Below, one piece after another: positions 14,079 to 21,423 of a DNA stretch of 23,669 nt (position 1 is its first letter; the number at the start of each line of letters is the position of its first letter). This DNA is from an uncultured Collinsella sp. (GTDB taxonomy: Bacteria > Actinomycetota > Coriobacteriia > Coriobacteriales > Coriobacteriaceae), in assembly GCA_900766165.1 (NCBI GenBank), contig CAAFUK010000095.1, forward strand, positions 1 to 23,669. The letters run 5' to 3'. Made by a program: the position numbers and the translations under genes. Below the pieces are notes generated by a model. That model ran no database searches. It was not told where the DNA came from and saw only the letters and a program-made list of their open reading frames with translations.

Positions 14079-14564
14079 TTACAGGTCGCTCTCGTTAAAG
14101 CCGGCGTCGATATCGAGGTTGTTGCCGTCGGCCGCCGTGGTGGCAAGCTCGTCGCAGCGCTCGTTGAGCTCATGACCGGCGTGGCCCTTAACCCAGATGA
14201 ACTCCACTTTGTGCTTGCTCTTTGCGGTGAGCAGGCGCTCCCACAGATCGCGGTTCTTGACGGGCTGCTTGTTGGCGGTTTTCCATCCGCGCTTTTTCCA
14301 GCCGTCGATCCAGTGCTTGTTAAAGGCGTTGACGACGTACTGCGAATCGGAATGGACTTCGACGTCGCAGGGGCGGTTGAGCGCCTCGAGCGCCACGATA
14401 ACGGCCATGAGCTCCATGCGGTTGTTGGTGGTCTTGGCGTAGCCGCGCGAAAGCTCGGAGGTGAAGGTCTTGCCGGCGGGGTTGGTGTATTTGAGCACGG
14501 CGCCGTAGCCGCCGCGTCCCGGATTTGATCGGGCCGAGCCGTCGGTATAGATGATGACCTTCAC
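14079..14564 (-). CDS. rnhA: Ribonuclease HI
   Basis: This 161-residue nuclease cleaves the RNA strand of RNA-DNA hybrids, as in R-loops and Okazaki primers. The DEDD catalytic residues are all present: Asp in IIYTDGS, Glu in NNRMELMA, Asp in VHSDSQYV and Asp in ERCDELA. The basic handle WKKRGWKT is also present. The start is taken as GTG 14564, which has AAAGGAA just upstream and gives the usual beginning VKVIIYTDGS. An overlapping ATG is immediately followed by TGA. Another in-frame ATG at 14615 lacks a ribosome site. Confidence 0.95.
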   Translation of the reverse strand: MKVIIYTDGSARSNPGRGGYGAVLKYTNPAGKTFTSELSRGYAKTTNNRMELMAVIVALEALNRPCDVEVHSDSQYVVNAFNKHWIDGWKKRGWKTANKQPVKNRDLWERLLTAKSKHKVEFIWVKGHAGHELNERCDELATTAADGNNLDIDAGFNESDL

Positions 14565-14663
14565 ATGGTTCCTTTCGTTGGGTATGTTTCGTGCGAGTGA
14601 CCATTGTAGCGCCATGCCAGCCGGGGGCTAGCAATCTGCGATTTCTACCCCGTCTTCCGACAG

Positions 14664-15566
14664 TTAGTTGGCATGGATGATGCGGTTGAGCTCATCGAGG
14701 TATTGCTGCAAGAGGGGAGAGGGCTTGAGCTCGTCGTGCATGATATAGCCTACGTGCATCGTTGGGGCGTCTGCTAACGGGATCGATGCCATACCCCATT
14801 GCATTTCATTGGAGAGGACACCGGTCGACAGGGTGTAACCGTTCGACGTGATAAGTAAGTTAGTAAGTGTTCCGCGGTCTGAGATTCGTATGTTGCGGTC
14901 GCAAGGGATATAGCTAAAAGGTTCCTCGGCGTAATAGAAGGAGTTTGAGGTTCCCTGCTCAAAGCTGTAGCGCGTATAGGGCGTGAGGTCGGCAAGGGAC
15001 AGTTGCGGGCGGCGTGCGAGCGGGTGGCGCTCGCTAACGAAGACGTGGACCGTCGCGTCGAATAGGGGATGGAAGCTTGCGCGGGCATCGGCGAAGGCCT
15101 TCTGCAGAACGCGGGCGTTAAAGTCATCCAGATACAGAATGCCGATATCGCTGCGAAACGCACGGACGTCATCGATGATCTGCGATGTGGTGGTCTCGCG
15201 CATGATGAACTCGAACTTGCTGTCGCGGCAGCGCTCGACTACGTTGACAAAGGCCTCGACCGAAAAGGCGTAGTGCTGGGCGGAAATGGCGAGGCGGGCT
15301 TGCGGGGTGCCACCGTCCTCGTAGCGTGCCTCGAGCATGTCGGCCTGCTCTACGACCTGGCGCGCATAGCCCAAAAGCTCGGTGCCGTCGTTGGTGAGCG
15401 TGACGCCGCGGCTGGAGCGCGTAAAGATCTCCAGATGGAGCTCTTGTTCTAGGCTTTTGACGGCGTTTGAGATGTTGGACTGAGCGGTATAGAGGCGCTG
15501 AGCTGCGGCGTTGATTGAGCCGGACTCTGCCACGGCGATCAGAAAACGAAGCTGCTGGAGGGTCAT
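14664..15566 (-). CDS. LysR-family transcriptional regulator, divergent from metY
   Basis: A 300-residue regulator. The helix-turn-helix occupies residues 1-60 (LQQLRFLIAVAESGSINAAAQRL and SNISNAVKSLEQEL). The effector domain runs from about residue 90 to the end. Divergence from the O-acetylhomoserine sulfhydrylase gene suggests a role in sulfur amino-acid control. LysR proteins such as CysB and CmbR do this by sensing acetylserine-type compounds. AAAGGAC precedes the ATG on the reverse strand. Palindromes in the shared intergenic region are candidate operators and would allow autoregulation. Confidence 0.92.
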   Translation of the reverse strand: MTLQQLRFLIAVAESGSINAAAQRLYTAQSNISNAVKSLEQELHLEIFTRSSRGVTLTNDGTELLGYARQVVEQADMLEARYEDGGTPQARLAISAQHYAFSVEAFVNVVERCRDSKFEFIMRETTTSQIIDDVRAFRSDIGILYLDDFNARVLQKAFADARASFHPLFDATVHVFVSERHPLARRPQLSLADLTPYTRYSFEQGTSNSFYYAEEPFSYIPCDRNIRISDRGTLTNLLITSNGYTLSTGVLSNEMQWGMASIPLADAPTMHVGYIMHDELKPSPLLQQYLDELNRIIHAN

Positions 15567-15582
15567 CGGTGCCCGTCCTTTC

Positions 15583-15616
15583 GATAGCTATCTAAAAAAC
15601 CGATAACAGGTTAGCG
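15583..15616. promoter_or_regulatory. Candidate LysR operator, two palindromes
   Basis: GATAGCTATC (15583-15592) is a perfect palindrome. CGATAAC-AG-GTTAGCG (15601-15616) is palindromic with one mismatch. Relative to the expected metY start, the second lies around -62 to -47, where LysR activators commonly bind. The two share GATA and lie on one DNA face, 18 bases apart. Confidence 0.5.
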
Positions 15617-15627
15617 CTTTTAAGTGA

Positions 15628-15656
15628 TTGACCGAGCGAAACAATGCTCGTACTAT
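15628..15656 (+). promoter_or_regulatory. metY promoter
   Basis: TTGACC (15628-15633) and TACTAT (15651-15656) are separated by exactly 17 bases. Transcription would begin near 15663, giving a leader of about 180 nt that contains a short ORF. Confidence 0.75.
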
Positions 15657-15725
15657 TCAAAACACACAAAGGCGGTAGGTAATTAAGCCGACCACGGAAC
15701 CGGGATGTCAAAGGGAGGACCGCAT

Positions 15726-15779
15726 ATGAACTGCTTGCCAAGACGAATGCCGGGCTCCTGTTTGCGCCCGTTGGCGTGA
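15726..15779 (+). CDS. Short ORF in the metY leader, possible cysteine leader peptide
   Basis: It encodes MNCLPRRMPGSCLRPLA (17 residues) and stops with TGA 62 bases before metY. A good ribosome site, AGGGAGG (15712-15718), lies 7 bases before ATG 15726, better than chance placement. Cys codons occur at positions 3 and 12. An in-frame ATG at 15705 would add seven residues but has no ribosome site. Actinobacteria are known to use cysteine-containing leader peptides before sulfur genes. Here that role is an inference from position and cysteine content. A short hairpin CGGGC/GCCCG (15751-15770) overlaps its end, and no terminator is seen before metY. Confidence 0.5.
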   Translation: MNCLPRRMPGSCLRPLA

Positions 15780-15841
15780 TCAGGAGACAGCGACTTACTC
15801 TTCTCTTATTTATTTACTTTCGTTCGATCAAGGAGATCATC

Positions 15842-17152
15842 ATGAGCCAGTTCATCAACAACCCCGAGCACACCTTTGGTTTCGATACCCTGCAGCTTCA
15901 TGTTGGCCAGGAGAGCGCCGACCCCGCATCCGACTCCCGCGCCGTGCCTATCTACCAGACCACGAGCTATGTGTTCCGCAACTCCCGGCACGCCGCCGAC
16001 CGCTTTGGTCTTGCCGACGCCGGTAACATCTACGGCCGTCTGACCAACTCCACCCAGGGCGTCTTCGAGGGCCGTATCGCCGCACTCGAGGGTGGCGTGG
16101 CCGGTCTTGCCGTCGCCTCCGGCGCTGCTGCCATCACCTATACCCTGCAGGCTCTTGCCCAGGCTGGTGACCACGTGGTGGCTCAGAAGACCATCTACGG
16201 TGGTTCCTACAACCTGCTCGAGCATACGCTCTCCCAGTTTGGCGTCGAGACCACGTTTGTCGATGCTCATAACCTGGAAGAGGTTGAGGGTGCCATCAAG
16301 GACAACACCACGGTCATCTATCTCGAGACGCTCGGCAACCCCAACTCCGACATCCCCAACATCGACGCCATCTCCGAGATCGCCAAGAAGCACGGTCTGC
16401 CGGTTGTCGTCGACAACACTTTCGGCACCCCGTATCTGTTCCGTCCGCTGGAGCATGGCGCCAACATCGTTGTCCACTCCGCAACCAAGTTCATCGGCGG
16501 CCACGGCACCTCGCTGGGCGGTGTGATCGTCGACGGCGGTAACTTCGATTGGAAGGCGAGCGGAAAGTACGCCCAGATCGCTGAGCCCAACCCCTCCTAC
16601 CATGGTGTTTCGTTTGCCGAGGCTGCCGGTCCCGCCGCCTTCGCAACCTATGTCCGCGCCATCCTGCTGCGCGACGAGGGTGCCTGCATCAGCCCGTTCA
16701 ACGCCTGGGTCCTGCTCCAGGGCACCGAGACCCTGTCGCTGCGCGTCGACCGCCATGTCGAGAACACCAAGAAGGTCGTTGAGTTCCTGGCTGGTGACAG
16801 CCATGTCGCCAAGGTGAACCACCCGAGCCTGCCTGAGCACCCCGATCACGAGCTCTATCAGAAGTACTTCCCCAACGGCGGCGCTTCGATCTTCACCTTT
16901 GAGATTAAGGGTGGCCAGGAGGCAGCTTGGAAGTTCATCGATCATCTGCAGGTGTTCTCGCTGCTCGCCAACGTGGCCGACGTCAAGTCGCTCGTCGTGC
17001 ACCCGGCTACCACCACGCACTCCCAGCTCTCTGCCGAGGAGCTCGCCGAGCAGAACATCACGCCCTCCACGATCCGTCTTTCCATCGGTACCGAGAACGC
17101 CGAGGACATCATTTGGGACCTGAAGCAGGCCTTCGCCGCGCTGGACGAGTAA
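15842..17152 (+). CDS. metY: O-acetylhomoserine aminocarboxypropyltransferase (sulfhydrylase)
   Basis: This 436-residue pyridoxal-phosphate enzyme of the Cys/Met metabolism family makes homocysteine from O-acetylhomoserine and sulfide (direct sulfhydrylation). The PLP lysine is Lys216 in HSATKFIGGHG. Cofactor contacts include SGAAA near residue 95 and VVDNTFGTPYL. Features that favour MetY over MetB or MetC are the length (MetB is about 380-400), the inserted segment around residues 240-270 (FDWKASGKY...NPSYHGVSF) and the N-terminus FGFDTLQLHVGQ. The start ATG 15842 follows AAGGAG with six bases between. Codon choice is very biased to C- and G-ending codons, suggesting high expression. It is probably controlled by the divergent LysR protein. 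A terminator follows, so it is a single-gene unit. Confidence 0.95.
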   Translation: MSQFINNPEHTFGFDTLQLHVGQESADPASDSRAVPIYQTTSYVFRNSRHAADRFGLADAGNIYGRLTNSTQGVFEGRIAALEGGVAGLAVASGAAAITYTLQALAQAGDHVVAQKTIYGGSYNLLEHTLSQFGVETTFVDAHNLEEVEGAIKDNTTVIYLETLGNPNSDIPNIDAISEIAKKHGLPVVVDNTFGTPYLFRPLEHGANIVVHSATKFIGGHGTSLGGVIVDGGNFDWKASGKYAQIAEPNPSYHGVSFAEAAGPAAFATYVRAILLRDEGACISPFNAWVLLQGTETLSLRVDRHVENTKKVVEFLAGDSHVAKVNHPSLPEHPDHELYQKYFPNGGASIFTFEIKGGQEAAWKFIDHLQVFSLLANVADVKSLVVHPATTTHSQLSAEELAEQNITPSTIRLSIGTENAEDIIWDLKQAFAALDE

Positions 17153-17212
17153 GGCGACTTGTGCAAGGACCCCTTGCGACTCGATAGGTATAACTGCATA
17201 AAATGCCTGCTC

Positions 17213-17253
17213 AAGGCGCCTGTGCAAGCAATGGTTGCGCAGGCGCCTTTTTT
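17213..17253 (+). terminator. Intrinsic terminator of metY
   Basis: A 15-bp stem beginning AAGGCGCCTG and closing with CAGGCGCCTT, one G-T pair, 7-nt loop, then a run of six T. Confidence 0.93.
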
Positions 17254-17464
17254 GCATAGGAAGGGCGCTATTACAGGGTTTTTGGCATGCTTTATGCATT
17301 CGAGTTGTGGAAAACTCCTGTTGAGAGGATGTGAGTTTTACGCAATTGACGTGCGCCTTTTGAGTAAAACCGCAGGTCGCGATTTGCTCGAGGTACTATG
17401 CAGCGCGATCGAATCACACGCAGCTCAAACGCAGCAAAAACGCACTACGGAGGTTTCCAGCTAC

Positions 17465-18241
17465 ATGAGGATCGATTCACGAAAACCGAAAGCCGCTGCC
17501 CTTTCCGCCGCTCTGACCGTGGCACTTTTGGCGGGCGCCGGTGCAACTGATGCCCACGCCGCAACACTGTCCGATACGGTTGGATCTACGCCGTCCGAGA
17601 CGACGCTGGTACAGCCCGTTGATTATCGCGGCGATGGTTATGGCTCTATGCAGGAGTGGAACGCCTCGATGGAGGCCAAGCGCGATTCCCTTGAAATGCG
17701 CGCTCAGATTATCCTAAACATGTATGGTGACTATGCCACCGATGACGAGCGCGCTGTGCTGCAGGGTTGTATCGATGGTGCGGGCAGCCTTTTGACGATG
17801 GGGGAGGTCGACGCGAAGTCGACCGAGCTCGATGAGCTGCGCACTGCGCTTGAGAATGCCAAGCGCGAAGCGCTCGAGGCCGCTGCCGCCGAGGCGGAGG
17901 CTGCCGAGGCCGCCCAGGCTTCGTACTACAACGCCGGTTACACTCCGTCCTACGCGTCTGCCGCGTCCTACGCGAACGGATCGGGCCTGACGCGCTCTGC
18001 GGGTGTCAATAACTACAACGGGCGCCGTGAGACCTATTACAGCAACAATGTGCTTTATCACTATCGCACGGGCGAATGGACTCAGGATTCTGAGGGCTTC
18101 TGGCGCGATTCCGACGGCTATTACGTTGTTGCCGCGGGCGATATGGCCCAGGGCTCGACCTTTACGGGCTCCAAGGGTGATTGCAAGGTCTATGACTCCG
18201 GCTGCGCTGCCGGAACCACCGACTACTACACCGGTTGGTAA
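17465..18241 (+). CDS. Secreted protein with coiled-coil and C-terminal 3D/RlpA-like domain
   Basis: A 258-residue exported protein. A Sec signal peptide spans residues 1-32: RKPK, then a hydrophobic core, cleaved near AHA-A. An alpha-helical region rich in Ala, Glu and Lys (about 65-155) probably forms a coiled coil, and a Tyr/Ser/Ala-rich linker follows. The last 70 residues contain RDSDGYYVVA, KVYDSGC and TDYYTGW. This pattern, with conserved Asp residues, recalls the small double-psi barrel (3D-like) domain at the end of cell-wall-active proteins of Gram-positive bacteria. It may bind or remodel peptidoglycan. ACGGAGG lies 12 bases before ATG 17465. The 211-base region between it and the metY terminator has only an imperfect hairpin (AAAACTC/GAGTTTT, 17311-17339) and no clear promoter. 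Confidence 0.8.
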   Translation: MRIDSRKPKAAALSAALTVALLAGAGATDAHAATLSDTVGSTPSETTLVQPVDYRGDGYGSMQEWNASMEAKRDSLEMRAQIILNMYGDYATDDERAVLQGCIDGAGSLLTMGEVDAKSTELDELRTALENAKREALEAAAAEAEAAEAAQASYYNAGYTPSYASAASYANGSGLTRSAGVNNYNGRRETYYSNNVLYHYRTGEWTQDSEGFWRDSDGYYVVAAGDMAQGSTFTGSKGDCKVYDSGCAAGTTDYYTGW

Positions 18242-18275
18242 TCTGCCATCAGAGCAAAATAGGCACATGATGGGC

Positions 18276-18322
18276 GGGCGTCTTTACTGAGCTTTTAGGC
18301 AACGTAAAGCCGCCCTTTCTTT
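18276..18322 (+). terminator. Intrinsic terminator of the secreted-protein gene
   Basis: GGGCG-T-CTTTAC pairs with GTAAAG-C-CGCCC, an 11-bp stem with one mismatch and a 16-nt loop. TTTCTTT follows. Confidence 0.75.
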
Positions 18323-18432
18323 ATGTGCGTTTGAGTTAACAGAGCCCTTACCGTGGCGGTACGCTGGGCGTATGCATGCGGGGCACACTGGTGCATGAGA
18401 AATAAGGTCTTTCTCGTGGAGGAAGTGGTCTC

Positions 18433-18639
18433 ATGAACGCTCGAGATATCGCTATCGCCGCCGTCGCATTGGTACTTGGCTGTCTTGGCCCTACAGCTGC
18501 GTTTGTCGCAGGCATGCAGGGCTCGTGCGGGGCTGCTCCTATTGTGGTCGGCGCGCTGATCGCGGTCACACTGCTGGGAAGCGCCGGTGTTGTCCTTTGT
18601 CGCGACGATGAGGACGAGGTTCCGGAGTCGCATCTCTAG
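18433..18639 (+). CDS. Small membrane protein of unknown function
   Basis: A 68-residue protein with two hydrophobic segments, about residues 5-27 and 35-56, separated by a short loop containing Cys-Gly. The acidic tail DDEDEVPESHL is probably in the cytoplasm. I do not recognise a family. GGAGG (18418-18422) lies 10 bases before ATG. A hairpin GAGAAA/TTTCTC (18397-18415) lies just before that ribosome site. A terminator follows 37 bases after the stop. The gene is a single unit. Support comes from the ribosome site, the transmembrane pattern and the downstream terminator. Confidence 0.65.
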   Translation: MNARDIAIAAVALVLGCLGPTAAFVAGMQGSCGAAPIVVGALIAVTLLGSAGVVLCRDDEDEVPESHL

Positions 18640-18676
18640 CTGTTGCGAAAATGACTGTTGGCCATGGCTGAACATG

Positions 18677-18715
18677 AAAACCGCCACAAGGGGAGTGCCC
18701 TTTGCGGCGGTTTTT
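18677..18715. terminator. Bidirectional terminator between small membrane protein gene and panE
   Basis: AAAACCGCCACAAGGG pairs with CCCTTTGCGGCGGTTTT with one internal loop. T tracts leave the stem on both strands, which suits the convergent genes on either side. Confidence 0.88.
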
Positions 18716-18748
18716 GCTATTGAGACTGTTGGATGCGGTGCGGCGGCG

Positions 18749-19663
18749 TTACCAGCTTGCTTCGATATCACGGATGCGCCGATAGAGCCATTCGTTCTGC
18801 GGCGCCTGGATATCGTGCTTGGCCGCGAGGCGGCGGACGGTGCCCGCGAACTCCTCGACCTCTGTTTTGCGCTGCGCGACGCGGTCCTGCGCCATCGAGG
18901 GCATGCCGGCGGGGTCGAGCCCCTCGATGAGATACACCATTTGCGTTAGGTCTGCCTCGGTGAGCTCGATGCCCTCGGCATTGGCGACTGCAAGCGTCTC
19001 GCGCATGGCGGAGACAAAGCAGCGACGCTGCTCGGAGCCCTGTTCCGTGGCGCTTCCGTACGTACCGCCGTAGGCCATGCAGGTCTGGTTGATGCCGTCG
19101 TTGAGCATGAGTTTGGCCCACATGCGATGTGCGATGTCGTGCTCGACGGTATGGGCGATGCCGCAACGCGTGTAGAGCTCGTCGATGGCGATAACGGTTG
19201 CGGGGTCGGTGTCCGCTGCCGCACCAAAGCGGATCTCGCCCGCATTGGTAAAGGTGAGCGCGCCGTTGAGAAACACAGCGTCCATGCCTTGGCAGATTCC
19301 GAGGACGGTGTGCTCCCAGCCAAAGCGCTCGGCAATCTTCTGCTCGCTGGTGATGCCGTTGCACAGCGAGGCGATGAGCGTATTGGGGCCCACGATGTGT
19401 TCCATAGTCTTAAGCGCCTGGTCGAGTCCGGTTGTCTTGACCGTGAGGATGACCAGATCGGCGGGTGTCGCCTCGCTGGCGCGGACGGACTTGAGTACGC
19501 AGGGCTTGCCGTTGACGGTGAGCGCATCGTTCGCATGGCGCTCAAAGCGAGCGTCGTCCATGACGTATTCGACGGCATCGTTGCCGAGTGCCTGGGCGAT
19601 CATGCTGCCGTAGAGTAGCCCGACGCCACCCTTGCCGATAAAGGCGACCTTGTTGATCTGCAT
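18749..19663 (-). CDS. panE: 2-dehydropantoate 2-reductase (ketopantoate reductase)
   Basis: This 304-residue NADPH enzyme reduces ketopantoate to pantoate on the way to coenzyme A. The N-terminal nucleotide-binding loop is FIGKGGVGLLYG. The central LCNGI and the catalytic region MWAKLMLNDGINQTC, with Lys and Asn residues typical of the family, are present. Family members with other 2-oxo acid substrates exist, so pantoate is probable rather than certain. The start ATG 19663 has GGGGAG on the reverse strand 8 bases upstream. Another ATG three codons earlier overlaps that site. A T-tailed hairpin ends only a few bases before the ribosome site, leaving no room for a promoter between them. Confidence 0.88.
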   Translation of the reverse strand: MQINKVAFIGKGGVGLLYGSMIAQALGNDAVEYVMDDARFERHANDALTVNGKPCVLKSVRASEATPADLVILTVKTTGLDQALKTMEHIVGPNTLIASLCNGITSEQKIAERFGWEHTVLGICQGMDAVFLNGALTFTNAGEIRFGAAADTDPATVIAIDELYTRCGIAHTVEHDIAHRMWAKLMLNDGINQTCMAYGGTYGSATEQGSEQRRCFVSAMRETLAVANAEGIELTEADLTQMVYLIEGLDPAGMPSMAQDRVAQRKTEVEEFAGTVRRLAAKHDIQAPQNEWLYRRIRDIEASW

Positions 19664-19680
19664 ATGAATCATCTCCCCAT

Positions 19681-19708
19681 ATAAAAGGCGCCCGCGTAAG
19701 GGGCGCCT
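19681..19708 (-). terminator. T-tailed hairpin immediately upstream of panE
   Basis: On the reverse strand AGGCGCCC/GGGCGCCT form a perfect 8-bp stem with a 7-nt loop, followed by TTTTATAT. It sits 3-4 bases before the panE ribosome site. It may end the unit of the upstream fragment, or act as an attenuator for panE. Confidence 0.75.
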
Positions 19709-19784
19709 GATGGATTGTATGCTGCCAGGGTGATTGATGGGTGCGCGGAGCGGCTGTTATGAAAAAGAAACGTTTGCCTGGACG

Positions 19785-19979
19785 CTACGCTGCAGGGCAG
19801 ACCGCAAAGACGCGCGCGGGATATCCAACGCCATCGCGCACCTTGGGGAAGGTGCAGAAGATGACGGCGCCCGTGGCGGGAAGCTCGTCTAGATGGTCCA
19901 TGACCTCGATCTGATAGCGGTCGACCGAGAGGATGTACTGTTCGCCGGGGTAGGGGTAGGCGTTCTCGCGTGTGGTCAC
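19785..19979 (-). CDS. Short ORF matching the C-terminal part of a cyclase-family hydrolase
   Basis: A 64-residue ORF. Residues 28-62 (MDHLDELPATGAVIFCTFPK... then PARVFAVCP) look like the extreme C-terminus of cyclase-family proteins (PF04199, related to kynurenine formamidase), which normally have about 210-260 residues. The catalytic HxGTHxD region and everything before it are absent. The start GTG 19979 has a strong site, AAAGGAG, six bases upstream, so the fragment may be translated. It is most simply a remnant of a lost gene. A small stand-alone protein is the alternative. Confidence 0.5.
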   Translation of the reverse strand: MTTRENAYPYPGEQYILSVDRYQIEVMDHLDELPATGAVIFCTFPKVRDGVGYPARVFAVCPAA

Positions 19980-20142
19980 GGTCGTCTCCTTTCATCGGGC
20001 TTTTTGCTGATGTTAAAGCGGTGTCGTGACGGCTCGATTTCTGCTACGTTACGATACATTCTCGATTGCGATTCCACGATGTTTCGGCTGCGTGACCATT
20101 GTGTTTCGCCTTGCCGGGGCGCTGATGGCGAAGGGAGGGGCC

Positions 20143-21330
20143 GTGCAATACCGTGTTGACCCCAAAAGTGGTAACCGAATATCCGCTCTGGGTCTGGGCT
20201 GCATGAGGTTTCCCGGTGCGCCGGGACACCCCGATGCGAAGACGGCCGATGCCATCATCTCCCGTGCGGTGGAGCAAGGGATAACCTATCTGGACACGGC
20301 CTATCTCTACCCCGGTAACGAAGCTTGTGTGGGCGCCTCACTTGAGCGCTTGGGGCTACGCGACCGGGTGTTGCTGGCGACCAAACTGCCGCATGCTTCG
20401 TGCAAGTGCGCGGAGGATTTCGACCGGTTTTTCGACGAACAACTGCGCCGCCTGCGAACCGATCATATCGACTATTACCTCATGCACAACATCACCTCGC
20501 CCGCCCAGTGGGAGCGCGTGGTGGCGTTGGGTATCGAGGACTGGATTGCGCGTCAAAAGGCGGCGGGGCGCATTCGCCAGATTGGTTTTTCGTACCACGG
20601 CAGCGCCGCGGACTTCCTCACGATGCTTGACGCGTATGACTGGGATTTTTGCCAGATCCAGTACAACTACGCTGGAGAGCGCTACCAAGCGGGAACGGCG
20701 GGACTCATGGCGGCTGCGGAGCGCGGGCTCGCGGTGTTTGTGATGGAGCCGCTGCTGGGCGGGCGTTTAGCGGGCAAGCTGTCGCCGCGGGCCCGGGCTG
20801 TGCTCGATGACGTACTCGATCCATACCTGAAGACGCCGGCTGCTTGGGGACTTTCGTGGGTGTGGAACCATCCTCAGGTCACGATGCTGCTTTCGGGCAT
20901 GACCGATACCGCACAGGTGGACGAGAACGCGGCATTGGCGGATCGCGCACTGCCGAATTCGATGACGAGAGAGCAGCTCGATACCATCGCACGCGTGCTG
21001 GGAGAGTTTGAGAAATCGAATCGCGTGCCCTGTACGGGGTGCGGCTACTGCATGCCATGCCCCAAGGGCATCAATATTCCCGGCTGCTTTGCCGCCTACA
21101 ACGCAAGCTATGCGCATAGTTGGTTTACGGGGCTGTCTCAATACTTTACGGCGAGCGCGGTGCGGACGAACGAGCCCAAGCTGGTGAGCAATTGCGCCAA
21201 GTGCGGCAAATGCGCACGTCACTGCCCGCAGCACATCGATATTCCCGAGCGTCTCGACGATGTGCGCCGACGTTTCCAGCCTGGCCCCGTAACGGCTGCG
21301 CTTAAAGCCTTTTGCAAAACGCGCTCCTGA
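20143..21330 (+). CDS. Aldo/keto reductase with C-terminal 4Fe-4S motifs
   Basis: A 395-residue protein. Residues 1-270 are an aldo/keto reductase barrel: QYRVDPKSGNRISALGLGCMRFP at the start, the Asp and Tyr of LDTAYLYPGNE, the Lys of LLATKLP and the His of YYLMHNI. The C-terminus has two ferredoxin-like cysteine groups, Cys297/300/303/306 (CTGCGYCMPC) and Cys351/354/357/361 (CAKCGKCARHC), each able to hold a [4Fe-4S] cluster. Such fusions are common in anaerobes and suggest electron exchange with ferredoxin or flavin partners. The substrate is unknown. The start is GTG 20143, after AAGGGAGG. An ATG six codons earlier has a weaker site. A possible promoter is GTGACG (20026) to TACGAT (20050). 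Confidence 0.9.
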   Translation: MQYRVDPKSGNRISALGLGCMRFPGAPGHPDAKTADAIISRAVEQGITYLDTAYLYPGNEACVGASLERLGLRDRVLLATKLPHASCKCAEDFDRFFDEQLRRLRTDHIDYYLMHNITSPAQWERVVALGIEDWIARQKAAGRIRQIGFSYHGSAADFLTMLDAYDWDFCQIQYNYAGERYQAGTAGLMAAAERGLAVFVMEPLLGGRLAGKLSPRARAVLDDVLDPYLKTPAAWGLSWVWNHPQVTMLLSGMTDTAQVDENAALADRALPNSMTREQLDTIARVLGEFEKSNRVPCTGCGYCMPCPKGINIPGCFAAYNASYAHSWFTGLSQYFTASAVRTNEPKLVSNCAKCGKCARHCPQHIDIPERLDDVRRRFQPGPVTAALKAFCKTRS

Positions 21331-21412
21331 TGCCCCTTTTATAACTTGCGGTGGAATAGTTCCTGTTTGCGGCAGAATAGGGGCCAAACAGGAACTATTT
21401 CACCGCAACTGA
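21326..21412 (+). repeat. 87-nt hairpin element, copy A
   Basis: It starts at the stop of the aldo/keto reductase gene and ends at the ribosome site of the next gene. A 24-bp stem (21346-21369 with 21385-21408, one G-T) encloses a 15-nt apex containing AATAGGG. The leading 32 bases (21327-21358) are identical to copy B. Confidence 0.93.
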
Positions 21413-21423
21413 AGGGGGCTGTC

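Noticed and set aside
15657..15841. SAM or other known riboswitch before metY
   Set aside because: I looked for the conserved cores of SAM-I, SAM-IV and SAH riboswitches and did not see them. A covariance search would settle it.
15806..17299. A 497-codon open frame opposite metY
   Set aside because: Same explanation as for nrdD: a highly biased gene on the other strand, no domain and no initiation signal.
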